From Zoogloea dura (lineage in GTDB: Bacteria > Pseudomonadota > Gammaproteobacteria > Burkholderiales > Rhodocyclaceae): a DNA stretch of 64,000 nucleotides. This document shows, in pieces, positions 1 through 9,198 of this stretch. Made by a program: the position numbers and the translations under genes. Below the pieces are notes generated by a model. The model was not told where the DNA came from, did not search any database, and saw only the letters and a program-made list of their open reading frames with translations. Where the stretch lies: the NCBI RefSeq assembly GCF_012927165.1, contig NZ_JABBGA010000022.1:24958-88957 (forward strand), written 5' to 3'. How positions within the stretch are numbered: the stretch's first letter is position 1; every line of letters starts with the position of its first letter.

Positions 1-107
1 GTCGGCCGGGCGCCGCGTGGCCGCCCAGCGCCGCCCGGGTGGTGGGCCGCCGATCAGCCTGGTCAGCGATGGAACCGTTTTTTGACACCCTGGAACCGGA
101 GGCCGCC

Positions 108-764
108 ATGACCGCATCCCCGACCGCATCCCTCAGTGCCGCCATAACCGTCATCGATCATCCGCTGCTGCAGCACAAGCTCTCCATGGCCCGCAGCGCC
201 GACACCACCACCGACAACTTCCGCCGCCTGGTGCGGGAGATCGCCTCGATGCTGGCCTACGAAGTGACCCGCGACCTGCCCACCGAGCTGATCAGCGTCA
301 CCACCCCGGTGGCCGACTGCCAGGTGCCGGTGATCAGCGGCAAGAAGCTCTGCCTGGTGTCCATCCTGCGCGCCGGCAACGGCATGCTCGACGGCATGAT
401 CGACCTGCTCCCCGGCGCCCGGGTGGGGCACATCGGGCTCTACCGCGACCCGCAGACCCTGGAGGCCGTGGAGTACTACTTCAAGCTGCCGGAGGACGTG
501 GAAGACCGCCTGGTGATCGTGGTGGACCCGATGCTGGCCACCGGCAACTCGGCCAGCGCGGCCCTGTCGCGGCTCAAGGAGGCCGGTGTCACCAGCCTCA
601 AGTTCGTGTGCCTGCTGGCTGCGCCGGAAGGCATCGCCGCGCTGCAGGCGGCCCACCCGGACGTGCCCATCACCACCGGCGCGGTGGACAGCCACCTCAA
701 CGACCACGGCTACATCGTGCCCGGCCTCGGCGACGCCGGCGACCGCATCTTCGGGACCCGATGA
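108..764 (+). CDS. upp: Uracil phosphoribosyltransferase
   Basis: Converts uracil and PRPP to UMP in the cytoplasm (pyrimidine salvage). The 218-residue protein has the PRPP-binding loop [13 protein letters not shown] at residues 138-150, where the family usually has ATGGS, and the C-terminal uracil-binding signature [13 protein letters not shown] at about 205-217. Length is close to the usual ~208. The ATG at 108 was chosen because conserved sequence begins soon after it; in-frame starts at 39 and 69 would only add a non-conserved tail. The stop overlaps the start of the TetR-type gene at 761, and codA follows, so cytosine deaminase product (uracil) feeds directly into this enzyme. Confidence 0.95.
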   Translation: MTASPTASLSAAITVIDHPLLQHKLSMARSADTTTDNFRRLVREIASMLAYEVTRDLPTELISVTTPVADCQVPVISGKKLCLVSILRAGNGMLDGMIDLLPGARVGHIGLYRDPQTLEAVEYYFKLPEDVEDRLVIVVDPMLATGNSASAALSRLKEAGVTSLKFVCLLAAPEGIAALQAAHPDVPITTGAVDSHLNDHGYIVPGLGDAGDRIFGTR

Positions 765-1423
765 GCGGGAGCAGGGGGCGGGTGGGGCGCATCCGCCAGC
801 AACACGAAGGCACCATCCTGAAGGCCGCCGAGCACGTCTTCGCACGCTCCGGCTTCCAGGGCGCCACCATGGCCGAGATCGCCCTGCGCGCCGGCATGCC
901 CAAGTCCAACCTGCACTACTACTTCGGCACCAAGGTGGAGGTGTACCGGGCCGTGCTGGCCCACATCCTCGAGCTGTGGCTGGCCGAGACCGACCGCTTC
1001 ACCCCCGACGCCGACCCCCGCGAGGCCCTCAGCCACTACATCGAGGCCAAGATGCGCCTCACCGCCGAGCGCCCCGATGCCTCCCGCGTTTTTGCCAACG
1101 AACTCCTCCACGGCGCCCCCGAGATCGGCGATTATCTGCGCGGCGCGCTGCGTGCCCTGGTGGCCGACAAGTCGGTGGTGATCCGCGGCTGGATCGCCGC
1201 CGGCCGCATGGCCGCGGTGGACCCGGAACACCTCTTCTTCAGCCTGTGGGCCCTGACCCAGACCTACGCCGACTTCGAGACCCAGGTCGGCGCCGTGCTG
1301 GGGCGGAGCAACCTGGGCCCCGCCGACTACCGGCGCGCCACCGACCACGTACTGAACCTGGTATTGCGCGGCTGCGGCCTGATGCCGCCGGCCGCCATCG
1401 AGGAGCCCCCATGTTCGACCTGA
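761..1423 (+). CDS. TetR-family regulator, RutR-like
   Basis: A 220-residue TetR-type repressor. The N-terminal helix-turn-helix (about residues 15-60) contains [21 protein letters not shown]. The C-terminal ligand domain resembles E. coli RutR, the uracil/thymine-responsive regulator of pyrimidine use, including the stretches [16 protein letters not shown] and [19 protein letters not shown]. The ATG overlaps the upp stop (ATGA), and the 3' end overlaps codA by 13 bases, so the three genes are translationally coupled. It probably regulates this operon in response to a pyrimidine base. The RutR-like call comes from remembered similarity and context. Confidence 0.85.
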   Translation: MSGSRGRVGRIRQQHEGTILKAAEHVFARSGFQGATMAEIALRAGMPKSNLHYYFGTKVEVYRAVLAHILELWLAETDRFTPDADPREALSHYIEAKMRLTAERPDASRVFANELLHGAPEIGDYLRGALRALVADKSVVIRGWIAAGRMAAVDPEHLFFSLWALTQTYADFETQVGAVLGRSNLGPADYRRATDHVLNLVLRGCGLMPPAAIEEPPCST

Positions 1424-2688
1424 TCCTGCGCAACTGCACCCTGCCCGATGGCCGCCGCGGCCTCGACATCGGCATCCGCGACGGACACATCGCCGCCGTG
1501 GCGGCCGCGCTGCCCGGCCCGGCCGGCGAGGAGATCGACGCCGCCGGCCAGCTGGTGACTCCGCCCTTCGTGGATGCCCACTTCCACATGGACGCCACCC
1601 TCTCGTATGGCCTGCCGCGGGTGAACCAGTCCGGCACCTTGCTCGAGGGCATCGCCCTGTGGGGGGAGCTCAAGCCCCTGCTCACCCAGGAAGCCCTGGT
1701 CGAACGGGCCCTGGCCTATTGCGACTGGGCCGTGGCCAAGGGCCTGCTGGCGATCCGCTCCCACGTGGACATCTGCGACCCACGCCTGCTCGCGGTGGAA
1801 GCCCTGCTGCACGTGAAGGAGAAGGTCCGCCCCTGGCTCGACCTGCAGCTGGTGGCCTTTCCGCAGGACGGTGTGCTGCGCGCCCCGGGGGCCCTCGACA
1901 ATCTCAAGCGCGCCCTCGACATGGGGGTGGATGTGGTCGGCGGCATCCCGCACTTCGAGCGCACCATGGCCGACGGCGCCGAGTCGGTGCGCATCCTGTG
2001 CGAACTGGCGGCCGAGCGCGGCCTGCCGGTGGACATGCACTGCGATGAATCCGACGACCCCCTCTCGCGGCACATCGAGACCCTGGCCTACCATACCCGG
2101 CGTCTCGGCCTGCAGGGGCGGGTGGCCGGCTCCCATCTCACCTCCATGCACTCCATGGACAACTACTACGTGTCCAAGCTGCTGCCCCTGATCGCCGAGG
2201 CCGGGGTGGCCGCCATTGCCAACCCGCTCATCAACATCACCCTGCAGGGCCGCCACGACACCTATCCCAAGCGCCGCGGCATGACCCGCGTGCCCGAACT
2301 GCTGGCCGCCGGCGTACCGGTGGCCTTCGGGCACGACTGCGTGATGGACCCGTGGTATTCGCTGGGCAGCGGCGACATGCTCGAAGTGGCTGCGATGGGC
2401 CTGCACGTGGCCCAGATGACCGGCCAGGACGCCATGCGCGCCTGCTTTGCCGCTGTGACGGAGACACCGGCCCGCATCCTCGGGCTGCAAGGCTACGGCC
2501 TGGCGCCCGGCTGCCGCGCAGACCTGGTGCTGCTGCAGGCCGGCGACCCGGTGGAAGCCCTGCGCCTGCGCGCCACCCGCCTGCTGGTGCTGCGCGCCGG
2601 CCGGGTGATCGCCCGCACGCCACCGGCCGTCGCCACCCTCATGTTGCCTGGCAGGCCGGCGAGCACCAGCTTCCGGCATGTCATGTAG
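1411..2688 (+). CDS. codA: Cytosine deaminase
   Basis: A 425-residue amidohydrolase that deaminates cytosine to uracil. Metal and catalytic residues of the CodA family are visible: HFHMD (H57, H59), MHCDE (H210, E213), SHLTSMHS (H242) and FGHDCVMDPWY (D309). The ATG at 1411 lies inside the end of the regulator gene, in another frame, giving a 13-base overlap. An in-frame extension far upstream would run through two other genes and is rejected. Together with upp this makes a cytosine to uracil to UMP salvage operon. Confidence 0.92.
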   Translation: MFDLILRNCTLPDGRRGLDIGIRDGHIAAVAAALPGPAGEEIDAAGQLVTPPFVDAHFHMDATLSYGLPRVNQSGTLLEGIALWGELKPLLTQEALVERALAYCDWAVAKGLLAIRSHVDICDPRLLAVEALLHVKEKVRPWLDLQLVAFPQDGVLRAPGALDNLKRALDMGVDVVGGIPHFERTMADGAESVRILCELAAERGLPVDMHCDESDDPLSRHIETLAYHTRRLGLQGRVAGSHLTSMHSMDNYYVSKLLPLIAEAGVAAIANPLINITLQGRHDTYPKRRGMTRVPELLAAGVPVAFGHDCVMDPWYSLGSGDMLEVAAMGLHVAQMTGQDAMRACFAAVTETPARILGLQGYGLAPGCRADLVLLQAGDPVEALRLRATRLLVLRAGRVIARTPPAVATLMLPGRPASTSFRHVM

Positions 2689-2689
2689 A

Positions 2690-2706
2690 GCGGGCTGAAG
2701 CCGCCC
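2690..2706. repeat. REP-like palindrome
   Basis: A short imperfect palindrome, GCGGGCTGAAGCCGCCC, just after codA. Related GGCGGCTTCAGCCGCC palindromes occur near 23608-23624 and 63494-63509. All are extragenic, which fits a dispersed REP-type element or transcript-end hairpin. Confidence 0.4.
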
Positions 2707-2753
2707 CCGCGGTTTCCTGCTAATGTGCCGGCGTCATTCACCTGGAGCCGCCC

Positions 2754-3137
2754 ATGAAATTCGCCTACACCATCCTCTACGTGGACGACGTGCCGCGCAG
2801 CGTCGCCTTCTACGAAGCCGCCTTCGGCCTGACACGCCGCTTTGTGCATGAGAGTGGAGACTTTGGCGAGATGGAGACCGGCGGCACCGCGCTGGCCTTC
2901 TCGTCGCGCAAGCTGATTGCCGCGCTGGGCAAGAACCCGGCGCCGGCCGACTACCGGGCGCCTACCTCCGAGATCGCCTTCAGCACCGCCGACGTGGCTG
3001 CCGCGGTGGCGCGTGCGGTGCAGGCCGGGGCCACCCTGGTGCAGGCGCCGGAAGCCATGCCCTGGGGGCAGACCGTGGCCTATGTGGCCGACCCGGATGG
3101 CTTCCTGGTGGAGCTGTGTACGCCGATGGGCGGCTGA
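2754..3137 (+). CDS. VOC-superfamily (glyoxalase/bleomycin-resistance-like) protein
   Basis: A 127-residue protein with the beta-alpha-beta-beta-beta pattern of the vicinal oxygen chelate fold. The N-terminal half reads FAYTILYVDDVPRSVAFYEA, and the C-terminal half has VAYVADPDGFLVELCTPM, where the final Glu is a typical metal ligand. Family members include lyases, dioxygenases and antibiotic-binding proteins, so the substrate cannot be named. It stands alone between codA and a convergent gene. The ATG follows a CTGGAG ribosome-binding site. Confidence 0.8.
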   Translation: MKFAYTILYVDDVPRSVAFYEAAFGLTRRFVHESGDFGEMETGGTALAFSSRKLIAALGKNPAPADYRAPTSEIAFSTADVAAAVARAVQAGATLVQAPEAMPWGQTVAYVADPDGFLVELCTPMGG

Positions 3138-3179
3138 TCGGTTGATGGCGCCGCGGCCCCGGCCGGCCTTGCCGGGCGT

Positions 3180-4652
3180 TCAGTCGTCGTGCTTCGAGAC
3201 ATAGCGCAAGACCCCGTCCGGGCCCGGCTCAAGGCGGTGCACATCCCACTCCTCGGCGGTGCCGCTGCGGCGGGCTTCCAGCTTCTGGGCCAGCACCACG
3301 CGCCGGCCGTCGCTGCGCAGGTTGATCAGTCCATACACCGCCACGCTGCGCTCCAGGCGGGCCAGCAGGCTGTCGAGTTCGGCGTCCAGGGCGGCTTTCT
3401 GTTCCGCCGTGGTGGCGCTCTGGCGCCTGGTGTAGAGGGCCTTGATCTCGGCCCGCAGGGCCTGGGGCGCGCGGATGTTCTCCCGCGTGGAGCGGGCCAG
3501 TTCGGTGCTGAAGATGAGAGGGCGTTCGCCGCGGCTGTACTTGCCGAAGGCGCCGAGGGCGTCGGGGCGGGGATGGGCGTGGGGTTCGTCGTCGCCACTG
3601 GAGATCACGGTGGCTGCCGGATTGATGGCGCGGAGATAGAGCGAGCTGAAGTCGGCGCTGCCGTGGTGGCAGGCCTTGGCCACGTCCACCTCGAAGACCC
3701 GCCGCGCGGCGGCCACGAAGGCGCTGTCGTCGGTGCCGGCGGCGGGCAGGGGCAGGCCGGTGTGGGCGCGCAGCAGGTGATGTTCCGCCGCGATGTTGAG
3801 ATCGCCGCCCAACATCACGCGGACCTGGTCATACACGAGCTTGAGCACCACCGAATGTCCGTTCTTGGTCTTGCCCTCGTCGCCGAACCAGCGCAGCAGG
3901 GGCTGACCGTCCACGATGTCGCCGCGCGGGCCGAGGATCTCGATGGAGAGGGGCTTGCCGGCCTCGAAGCCCGGCAGGTGGGAGCCCAGCGCACCGGTGC
4001 CGAGCAGCGCGTCCACGCGGCCTGATTCGAGGGCCTTGCGGAGCAGGCCGGGATAGAGTTTGCGCCCCGTGAAGGCCGGGTCGGCCACGCGGCGGCGCAG
4101 GGTGTCGGTGTCGTCGAGGGTCTCGGCGAGGTAGCGGATGCCGCCGGCCAGGCGGGTCGGCCCCAGGCTGGAGGTGCCGCTGCGCTCGACGATGCCGTTA
4201 TGCACGATCCGCCGGAAGCGGAACTGGCGCGACTGGACGATGGGGCTGAAGCCCTTGTAGTGGTCCTGGTCGGGGTGGGAGATGACGCCGGTGTCGAAGG
4301 TGATGACCCGCTCCGGGGCGCTGCGCAGGTCGAAGCGCCAGCTCAGGAAGCGCATCATGTTGTCGGACTCGCCGGCATCCACCAGCAGGAAGCGGCCGTC
4401 GGGCAGCACCAGGAAAGCCCCGTCGCCCTGGCCGATGTCCACGAAGCAGATCTCCAGCAGGCGGGCGGGCTGCAGGTCGGTGCCCTGCATGAAGCCGGTG
4501 GCCCCGCGGGAGCGGACCTGCTGCCAGCCCGCTGAGGGCGGTGCAAGGAGGGTTACGTAGTCGCCCCAGATCAACTGCTTGATCTTCTTCTTGCGATTGG
4601 GCCCTTCGAAGATGAAGGGGGCAGGGTAGCCCGCAAAGGCATGCTCGCTCAT
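3180..4652 (-). CDS. ComEC-like metallo-beta-lactamase-fold hydrolase with N-terminal SH3-like segment
   Basis: A 490-residue protein with no obvious signal peptide. Residues ~25-60 (WGDYVTLLAPPSAGWQQVRS) look like a bacterial SH3-type domain. The MBL domain follows: CFVDIGQGDGAFLVLPDG, the metal motif SHPDQDHYKG, and a later KACHHGSADFS with a conserved His pair. This arrangement is typical of soluble ComEC C-terminal-like hydrolases, some of which act on nucleic acids or cyclic nucleotides. The residues after ~400 look helical and variable. Substrate unknown; no partner gene is evident next to it. Confidence 0.75.
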   Translation of the reverse strand: MSEHAFAGYPAPFIFEGPNRKKKIKQLIWGDYVTLLAPPSAGWQQVRSRGATGFMQGTDLQPARLLEICFVDIGQGDGAFLVLPDGRFLLVDAGESDNMMRFLSWRFDLRSAPERVITFDTGVISHPDQDHYKGFSPIVQSRQFRFRRIVHNGIVERSGTSSLGPTRLAGGIRYLAETLDDTDTLRRRVADPAFTGRKLYPGLLRKALESGRVDALLGTGALGSHLPGFEAGKPLSIEILGPRGDIVDGQPLLRWFGDEGKTKNGHSVVLKLVYDQVRVMLGGDLNIAAEHHLLRAHTGLPLPAAGTDDSAFVAAARRVFEVDVAKACHHGSADFSSLYLRAINPAATVISSGDDEPHAHPRPDALGAFGKYSRGERPLIFSTELARSTRENIRAPQALRAEIKALYTRRQSATTAEQKAALDAELDSLLARLERSVAVYGLINLRSDGRRVVLAQKLEARRSGTAEEWDVHRLEPGPDGVLRYVSKHDD

Positions 4653-4688
4653 GGCCGTCTCCCTGGCGCGAGGGCGCCGCTGGTGCTG

Positions 4689-5180
4689 CTACAGGCTCAT
4701 CATGTCGGCCGTGCACCCGCCGATGTGGCTGGCCTTGAGATTGATCTTCATCTGCAGGGCCTGGCCGTCTTTCTGGATCACCTGGTCGATGCTGGAACGC
4801 AGGCTCCTGGCCGACACCGTGTTGTTGATGAACATGTCGGCCGAATTGCCGTCGGGCAGGGTGCAGCTCATCTTCCACGACGCATTGGTGTCAGTGCGCT
4901 TGGGGTCGCTGATGGAACACTTGGCGCCCTTCTTCTCCATCTTGTCGCGGTCGATGCCAGGGGTGAGGTAAGGGTCTTTGGCCAGGAACTCCTTGCTCAG
5001 GCAGACGCGCGAGGTGTTCTCGCTGACCGTCTTGAAGGGGCCGCTGGCGGTTTCCCGGGCGGTGAGCACGAGCTTCATCTCCCAGCCGCCCGCTTGCATG
5101 AGCGGGGAGGCGATGGAGGCCAGGGGCAGGGTGGCCAGCGCGGCGAGCACAAGGCGCTGGAGCAAGGCGGGTGAATACAT
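4689..5180 (-). CDS. DUF3617-family exported protein
   Basis: A 163-residue protein with an N-terminal signal peptide (about residues 1-25, LVLAALATLPLASIASP). The mature part has GGWEMKLVLTARETASG followed by conserved cysteines (VCLSKEF, AKCSIS, MSCTLPDG, GGCTADM), the layout of DUF3617 proteins. The ATG at 5180 is preceded by GGGAG and begins directly at the signal peptide; the 27-residue upstream extension lacks a ribosome-binding site. Function is unknown in the family; a periplasmic location is predicted. Confidence 0.75.
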   Translation of the reverse strand: MYSPALLQRLVLAALATLPLASIASPLMQAGGWEMKLVLTARETASGPFKTVSENTSRVCLSKEFLAKDPYLTPGIDRDKMEKKGAKCSISDPKRTDTNASWKMSCTLPDGNSADMFINNTVSARSLRSSIDQVIQKDGQALQMKINLKASHIGGCTADMMSL

Positions 5181-5311
5181 TGTGGGGGCTCCCGATCCGG
5201 AATGTGAGGTGACGTTGGCATGATGCCACGGCCGGCCGTGCAAGGCAGTGAAGCGCTGCATGGGTGGCCGGTGCGGCGGTAGGCCGCAAGGCCCCGGCGG
5301 AGCCCGGCGAA

Positions 5312-5800
5312 TCAGGCCGTGCCGGCGTCCCGCAGCGCGCCGTAACGCTGTTCCAGCTCGCGGCGCAGCTCCTTGCGCGCCTGGGCGGCCTGGAAGCGGC
5401 GCTTCTCCTCGGGGCTGAAGGGGCGCAGGGGCGGCACGCTCACCGGCTTGCGGTCTTCATCCACCGCCACCATGGTGAAGAAGCAGCTGTTGGCGTGGCG
5501 CACCACCTGGGTACGGATCTCTTCGGCGATCACCTTGACGCCGATCTCCATCGACGAATTGCCCGTGTAGTTGACCGACGCCAGGAAGGTCACCAGCTCG
5601 CCCACGTGGATGGGCTGGCGGAACATCACCTGGTCCACCGACAGGGTCACCACGTAGCAGCCGGCATAACGGGCCCCGCAGGCGTAGGCCACCTGGTCGA
5701 GCAGCTTGAGGATGGCGCCGCCATGCACGTTGCCGGAAAAATTGGCCATGTCGGGCGTCATCAGCACCGTCATGGTGAGCTGGTGAGCGGGGAGATTCAT
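5312..5800 (-). CDS. Acyl-CoA thioesterase, hotdog fold
   Basis: A 162-residue cytoplasmic thioesterase of the YciA/BFIT-like group. The hotdog-helix motif NFSGNVHGGAILKLLDQVAY lies around residues 20-40 and is followed by VTLSVDQVMFRQPIHVGELV. The C-terminal tail (after ~120) is charged and coiled-coil-like. It hydrolyses acyl-CoA to free acid and CoA; chain-length preference cannot be read. The longer in-frame extension upstream is a GC-rich shadow. The promoter is shared with the region before the FkbM gene on the other strand. Confidence 0.85.
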   Translation of the reverse strand: MNLPAHQLTMTVLMTPDMANFSGNVHGGAILKLLDQVAYACGARYAGCYVVTLSVDQVMFRQPIHVGELVTFLASVNYTGNSSMEIGVKVIAEEIRTQVVRHANSCFFTMVAVDEDRKPVSVPPLRPFSPEEKRRFQAAQARKELRRELEQRYGALRDAGTA

Positions 5801-6037
5801 CGGGTGCTCCTGCGAGGGGGTGGGGGAGGGAGAACCCGATGAGAACCCACGGGGCCCAGGCGCGTCAAATGCCGTCACGCTTCTCAGTGCATTCCCCCTG
5901 CAGTAGGATGCACTCCCGATGATTGCGGGGTACTCGATGTGGACTCCGCCTGGCATCATGCCGCCCCTCCCGCGGCACAGTGCGGCCAATTCCCCTTGAA
6001 TATCCCGCACACACCAGACCGATAGCAAAGGCGTTTT

Positions 6038-6853
6038 ATGAGTGCGCAAGACCCTAAAAAATCCATCCTCGAAATCGTCAAGCAGCTGGTCAATCAGCAT
6101 CCCGACCTGGCCCAGTCCATCGAGCAGCTGGCGCAGGAAGCACAGAAAAAGAACATCTTCGATTCCGATGTGCTGTGGACTCTCAACGCCGATCTCCTGG
6201 CCAAGTCCCGCTCGCAGCTGAGGCAGGACCTCTTTGTGCTGTCCGAGCTCGGCTACAAGCGCAACGGCTATTTCGTGGAGTTCGGCGCCACCAATGGCGT
6301 GGACCTCAGCAACACCCACCTGCTGGAAAAAGAGTTCGGCTGGAGCGGCCTGCTGGCCGAGCCCGCCAGGCTGTGGCATGCCGACCTGGCGAAGAACCGC
6401 TCGGCCAGGATCGACCAGCGCTGCGTGTGGAAGAAGTCCAATGAAAGCCTGGTCTTCAACGAAACCAGCTTTGCCGAGCTGTCCACCCTCGACCAGTACA
6501 GCGCCTCCGACATGCACGCCGAAGCCCGCGCCGGCGGCAAGCGCTATTCGGTGAACACCATCACCCTGATGGACCTGTTCGAGGAGCACGGCACCCCCCG
6601 CGAGATCGACTACCTGTCGATCGACACCGAAGGCAGCGAATTCGAGATCCTCGAAGTCTTCGACTTCAACAAGTACGACATCCGGGTGATCACCTGCGAG
6701 CACAACTTCACCCCCATGCGCGACAAGATCCACGACCTGCTGCGCCGCAACGGCTTCGTGCGCAAGTACGAGAAGCTGTCCCAGTTCGACGACTGGTATG
6801 TGAAGCAGCAGAGCAAGCCGATCTGGTCCTCCAGGGTCCCCGGCATCGTCTGA
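6038..6853 (+). CDS. FkbM-family methyltransferase
   Basis: A 271-residue protein. Residues ~1-45 form a charged helical segment. The FkbM domain begins around residue 60 with RQDLFVLSELGYKRNGYFVE and has the SAM-binding FVEFGATNGVDLSNTHLLEK. The later DYLSIDTEGSEFEILEVFDF motif (about 190-210) is diagnostic for the family. FkbM enzymes O-methylate sugars, polyketides or other small molecules; no glycan or polyketide genes are adjacent, so the substrate is unknown. It appears monocistronic. Confidence 0.85.
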   Translation: MSAQDPKKSILEIVKQLVNQHPDLAQSIEQLAQEAQKKNIFDSDVLWTLNADLLAKSRSQLRQDLFVLSELGYKRNGYFVEFGATNGVDLSNTHLLEKEFGWSGLLAEPARLWHADLAKNRSARIDQRCVWKKSNESLVFNETSFAELSTLDQYSASDMHAEARAGGKRYSVNTITLMDLFEEHGTPREIDYLSIDTEGSEFEILEVFDFNKYDIRVITCEHNFTPMRDKIHDLLRRNGFVRKYEKLSQFDDWYVKQQSKPIWSSRVPGIV

Positions 6854-7054
6854 ACCCGGCTCGGCAAGACGGCAAGAGGCCTTGTCAGGGCATGCCCGGA
6901 GTGATGATCTAGAATCAACAAACCGTCATGACGCACGGACGCAAGGCCTGCCGCAGTCAGCATCCCGGGCCGGCGGGCTCCCCCGTGACGCGGGGCGGAA
7001 AGGGAATGACCACACCGCAGCACCTGACGGTCAATGACTATGAGGAGACATCCC

Positions 7055-7486
7055 ATGACGTTCCGTACCTGCAAGCTGTTGCTCGCCGCCCTGCTGGGTT
7101 CCGCACTCCTGATCAGCGCGCCCGCCCGCGCCGCCGACACCCCGCCCGACAAGCCCACGGGCCTCAGCGGTGCCGGCGACGCGGTCGGCCTGGTTGATCT
7201 TTCCCCCCACAACCTGCCCGGCGCCATCGGCGATTACGACCTGCGCGCCCGCACGATAGGCATCGCCCCAGGCGGCGGCATCAACGCCCACCCCCACGCC
7301 GGCCGCCCCGGCATCGCCCGCGTCACCAAGGGCACCCTCATCGAATACCGCGGCAGCACCGAACGCACCCTCAAGGTCGGCGACGTCTGGTTCGAGAACG
7401 CCGACACCGTGCACTGGTTCCGCAACCCCAGCAGCACCGAAGCGGCTGAATTGTGGGTGGTTGATCTGGTGCCGAAGAAGAAGTGA
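7055..7486 (+). CDS. Exported single-domain cupin
   Basis: A 143-residue protein with a signal peptide ending at ARA in about residues 1-26 (CKLLLAALLGSALLISAP). The cupin core shows INAHPHAGRPGIARVTKGT and a second-half VHWFRN, giving His residues suitable for a mononuclear metal. The ATG at 7055 was chosen for its GAGGAGA ribosome-binding site and because the signal peptide starts there; the ATG at 7034 would disturb it. Periplasmic; catalytic or binding role unknown. Confidence 0.78.
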   Translation: MTFRTCKLLLAALLGSALLISAPARAADTPPDKPTGLSGAGDAVGLVDLSPHNLPGAIGDYDLRARTIGIAPGGGINAHPHAGRPGIARVTKGTLIEYRGSTERTLKVGDVWFENADTVHWFRNPSSTEAAELWVVDLVPKKK

Positions 7487-7574
7487 AGGCCTGATAGAGG
7501 GGAGAGGCTGCAGCGTCGCCGCCAAGGCTTCCTCGCCTGCTGGATGGACATGGCGCCGAGCTGGCGCTGCTCAA

Positions 7575-7602
7575 GACGACGCCCGCGAAAGCGGGCGTCG
7601 TC
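7575..7602. terminator. Stem-loop after cupin gene
   Basis: A perfect 12-bp stem (GACGACGCCCGC / GCGGGCGTCGTC) with a GAAA tetraloop. It lies 88 bp after the cupin stop and is the only strong hairpin before the next gene. There is no T-run, so it may be a transcript end or mRNA-stabilising hairpin rather than a classical terminator. Confidence 0.6.
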
Positions 7603-7778
7603 GTTGAATGCTCAATGGGACTAAAAGCACATAGGTCTCGTCGATCACGACAGGCATGCAATCTGGCGATCAACGCTAAACGCACCTAATAGTATCTTCA
7701 GCTTGCTGGCCAACGTCTAAACGAGGAGAGGGCGCCAATCGCCACTCTCTCCTTTAATTCGACGCGTCAGGAGTTCTC

Positions 7779-8717
7779 ATGAGTCAACACGTCAGCGACG
7801 GTACCGCGATGGATCAATCCTCATCCGGTGATCGCCAGTCCGGTGCTCAGCATCGGACGCTAACCACATTGTTTGGGAACACTCAGAAGCTTGATGGCGG
7901 TGCCATGTTTGGCAACGCACCCCGCAGTCTGTGGCAGCGCTGGTTTCCGGTGGATGAGCAGAATCGCATTCATCTTGGATGCCGTGCCCTTCTCGTTCAG
8001 GAAACGGACCGCAATATTCTGGTGGAGGCTGGGATCGGCGCCTTCTTCAGCCCTGAGATGAAAGAGCGCTATGGCGTGGAGGAGGCCCGCCATGTATTGC
8101 TCGACCGACTGGCCGAGTTAGGGCTTGGCGATGCGGATATTGACGTCGTTATTCTGACGCATCTGCATTTTGACCATGCGGGTGGCCTGCTCACACCCTG
8201 GAAGGATGGTGAGGCGTCGAGCCTGCTGTTTCCGAACGCCCGTTTTGTGACGGGGCTCCGTCAATGGCAGCGCGCACGCCAGCCTCATGCGCGAGATCGG
8301 GCCTCCTATATTCCCGAGCTGCTTGATCTGCTGGAGGCGAGCGGCCGGCTTGAACTCATCGGTGATGGCATGGCGTCCGGCCTTCTTGGCGACGACTGGA
8401 CTTTCCACTTCAGTGATGGTCACACGCCGGGGCAATTGCTGCCGGAGGTTGCCATGCCCAATGGTCCCGTTGTCTTTGGTGGTGATCTCATTCCCGGCGT
8501 CCCCTGGGTGCATCTGCCCATCACGATGGGCTATGACCGCTGTGCCGAGGGATTGATCGACGAGAAGACCTCGTTGCTGCTTGATTTGCTGGCACGCAAT
8601 GGACGTCTGGTTTTTACCCACGACCCACTGATCGGCATCGGTCGGATCAGCCAGGACGGCAAGGGACGCTTCGGCATTTCGGAAGGCGCTCGGGAGGCTG
8701 TTGCACTGGCTGAGTAA
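7779..8717 (+). CDS. MBL-fold metallohydrolase, lactonase-like
   Basis: A 312-residue metallo-beta-lactamase-fold protein. The zinc motif HLHFDH is at residues 128-133, followed by downstream ligands in [15 protein letters not shown] and [10 protein letters not shown]. This pattern is common in N-acyl-homoserine-lactone lactonases and related hydrolases, but quorum quenching is only one possibility. The first ~30 residues are polar and may be dispensable. The ATG follows CAGGAG. Base composition is lower in GC than the flanks, and the gene opens a four-gene block (hydrolase, CMD protein, MFS transporter, ECF sigma factor) that looks acquired as a unit. Confidence 0.78.
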   Translation: MSQHVSDGTAMDQSSSGDRQSGAQHRTLTTLFGNTQKLDGGAMFGNAPRSLWQRWFPVDEQNRIHLGCRALLVQETDRNILVEAGIGAFFSPEMKERYGVEEARHVLLDRLAELGLGDADIDVVILTHLHFDHAGGLLTPWKDGEASSLLFPNARFVTGLRQWQRARQPHARDRASYIPELLDLLEASGRLELIGDGMASGLLGDDWTFHFSDGHTPGQLLPEVAMPNGPVVFGGDLIPGVPWVHLPITMGYDRCAEGLIDEKTSLLLDLLARNGRLVFTHDPLIGIGRISQDGKGRFGISEGAREAVALAE

Positions 8718-8859
8718 GGCTGCTGGCAATCAGCGAAGAAATCTGCCTCGGCGGAAATTCTGGGTAAATGTGTATCTGCGGCTGCGCTACATACGTCCAA
8801 GAAGATGGGAGGCCGGACGGCCTGCCCATCTTCGAACCAGACATTGAAAGGGAATCAAC

Positions 8860-9144
8860 ATGGAACAACTTACTCACCGCGAACGTGAACTGGTAGCGCT
8901 GGGGGCTGCACTGGGCTGCAACTGCATCCCTTGCATTGAGCATCACATTCCGGAAGCTCGTAAGTCAGGACTGAGCGACATGCAGATCAAGGAAGCCATT
9001 GCACTGGCTGATCAGGTTCGGCAGGTTCCGGCGCGCAACGTGCTCAAGGCGGCCCTACAGCAATTTGATGCCGCAGGCGGCTCCGCCCAGCCTGAAACGA
9101 CTCAATGTGCCGATCTGAGCAAGAACACCTCCCGGTGTTGCTGA
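8860..9144 (+). CDS. Carboxymuconolactone-decarboxylase/AhpD-like protein
   Basis: A 94-residue protein of the CMD family. It has the redox-type motif CNCIPCIEHH near residues 25-34, with the Cys-x-x-Cys and nearby His found in AhpD-like alkylhydroperoxidases. The rest (PEARKSGLSDMQIKEAIALA) matches the core CMD helix pattern. A Cys-rich tail (CADLSKNTSRCC) is unusual. Likely a thiol-dependent peroxidase or disulfide reductase; substrate unknown. It lies in the lower-GC block with an ECF sigma factor downstream, consistent with a thiol or oxidative stress role. Confidence 0.8.
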   Translation: MEQLTHRERELVALGAALGCNCIPCIEHHIPEARKSGLSDMQIKEAIALADQVRQVPARNVLKAALQQFDAAGGSAQPETTQCADLSKNTSRCC

Positions 9145-9198
9145 AGCTTGAGTGGCCATGAAACTGCCGACAATCTGCCTCTGTCCGGAGAGTCTCAC

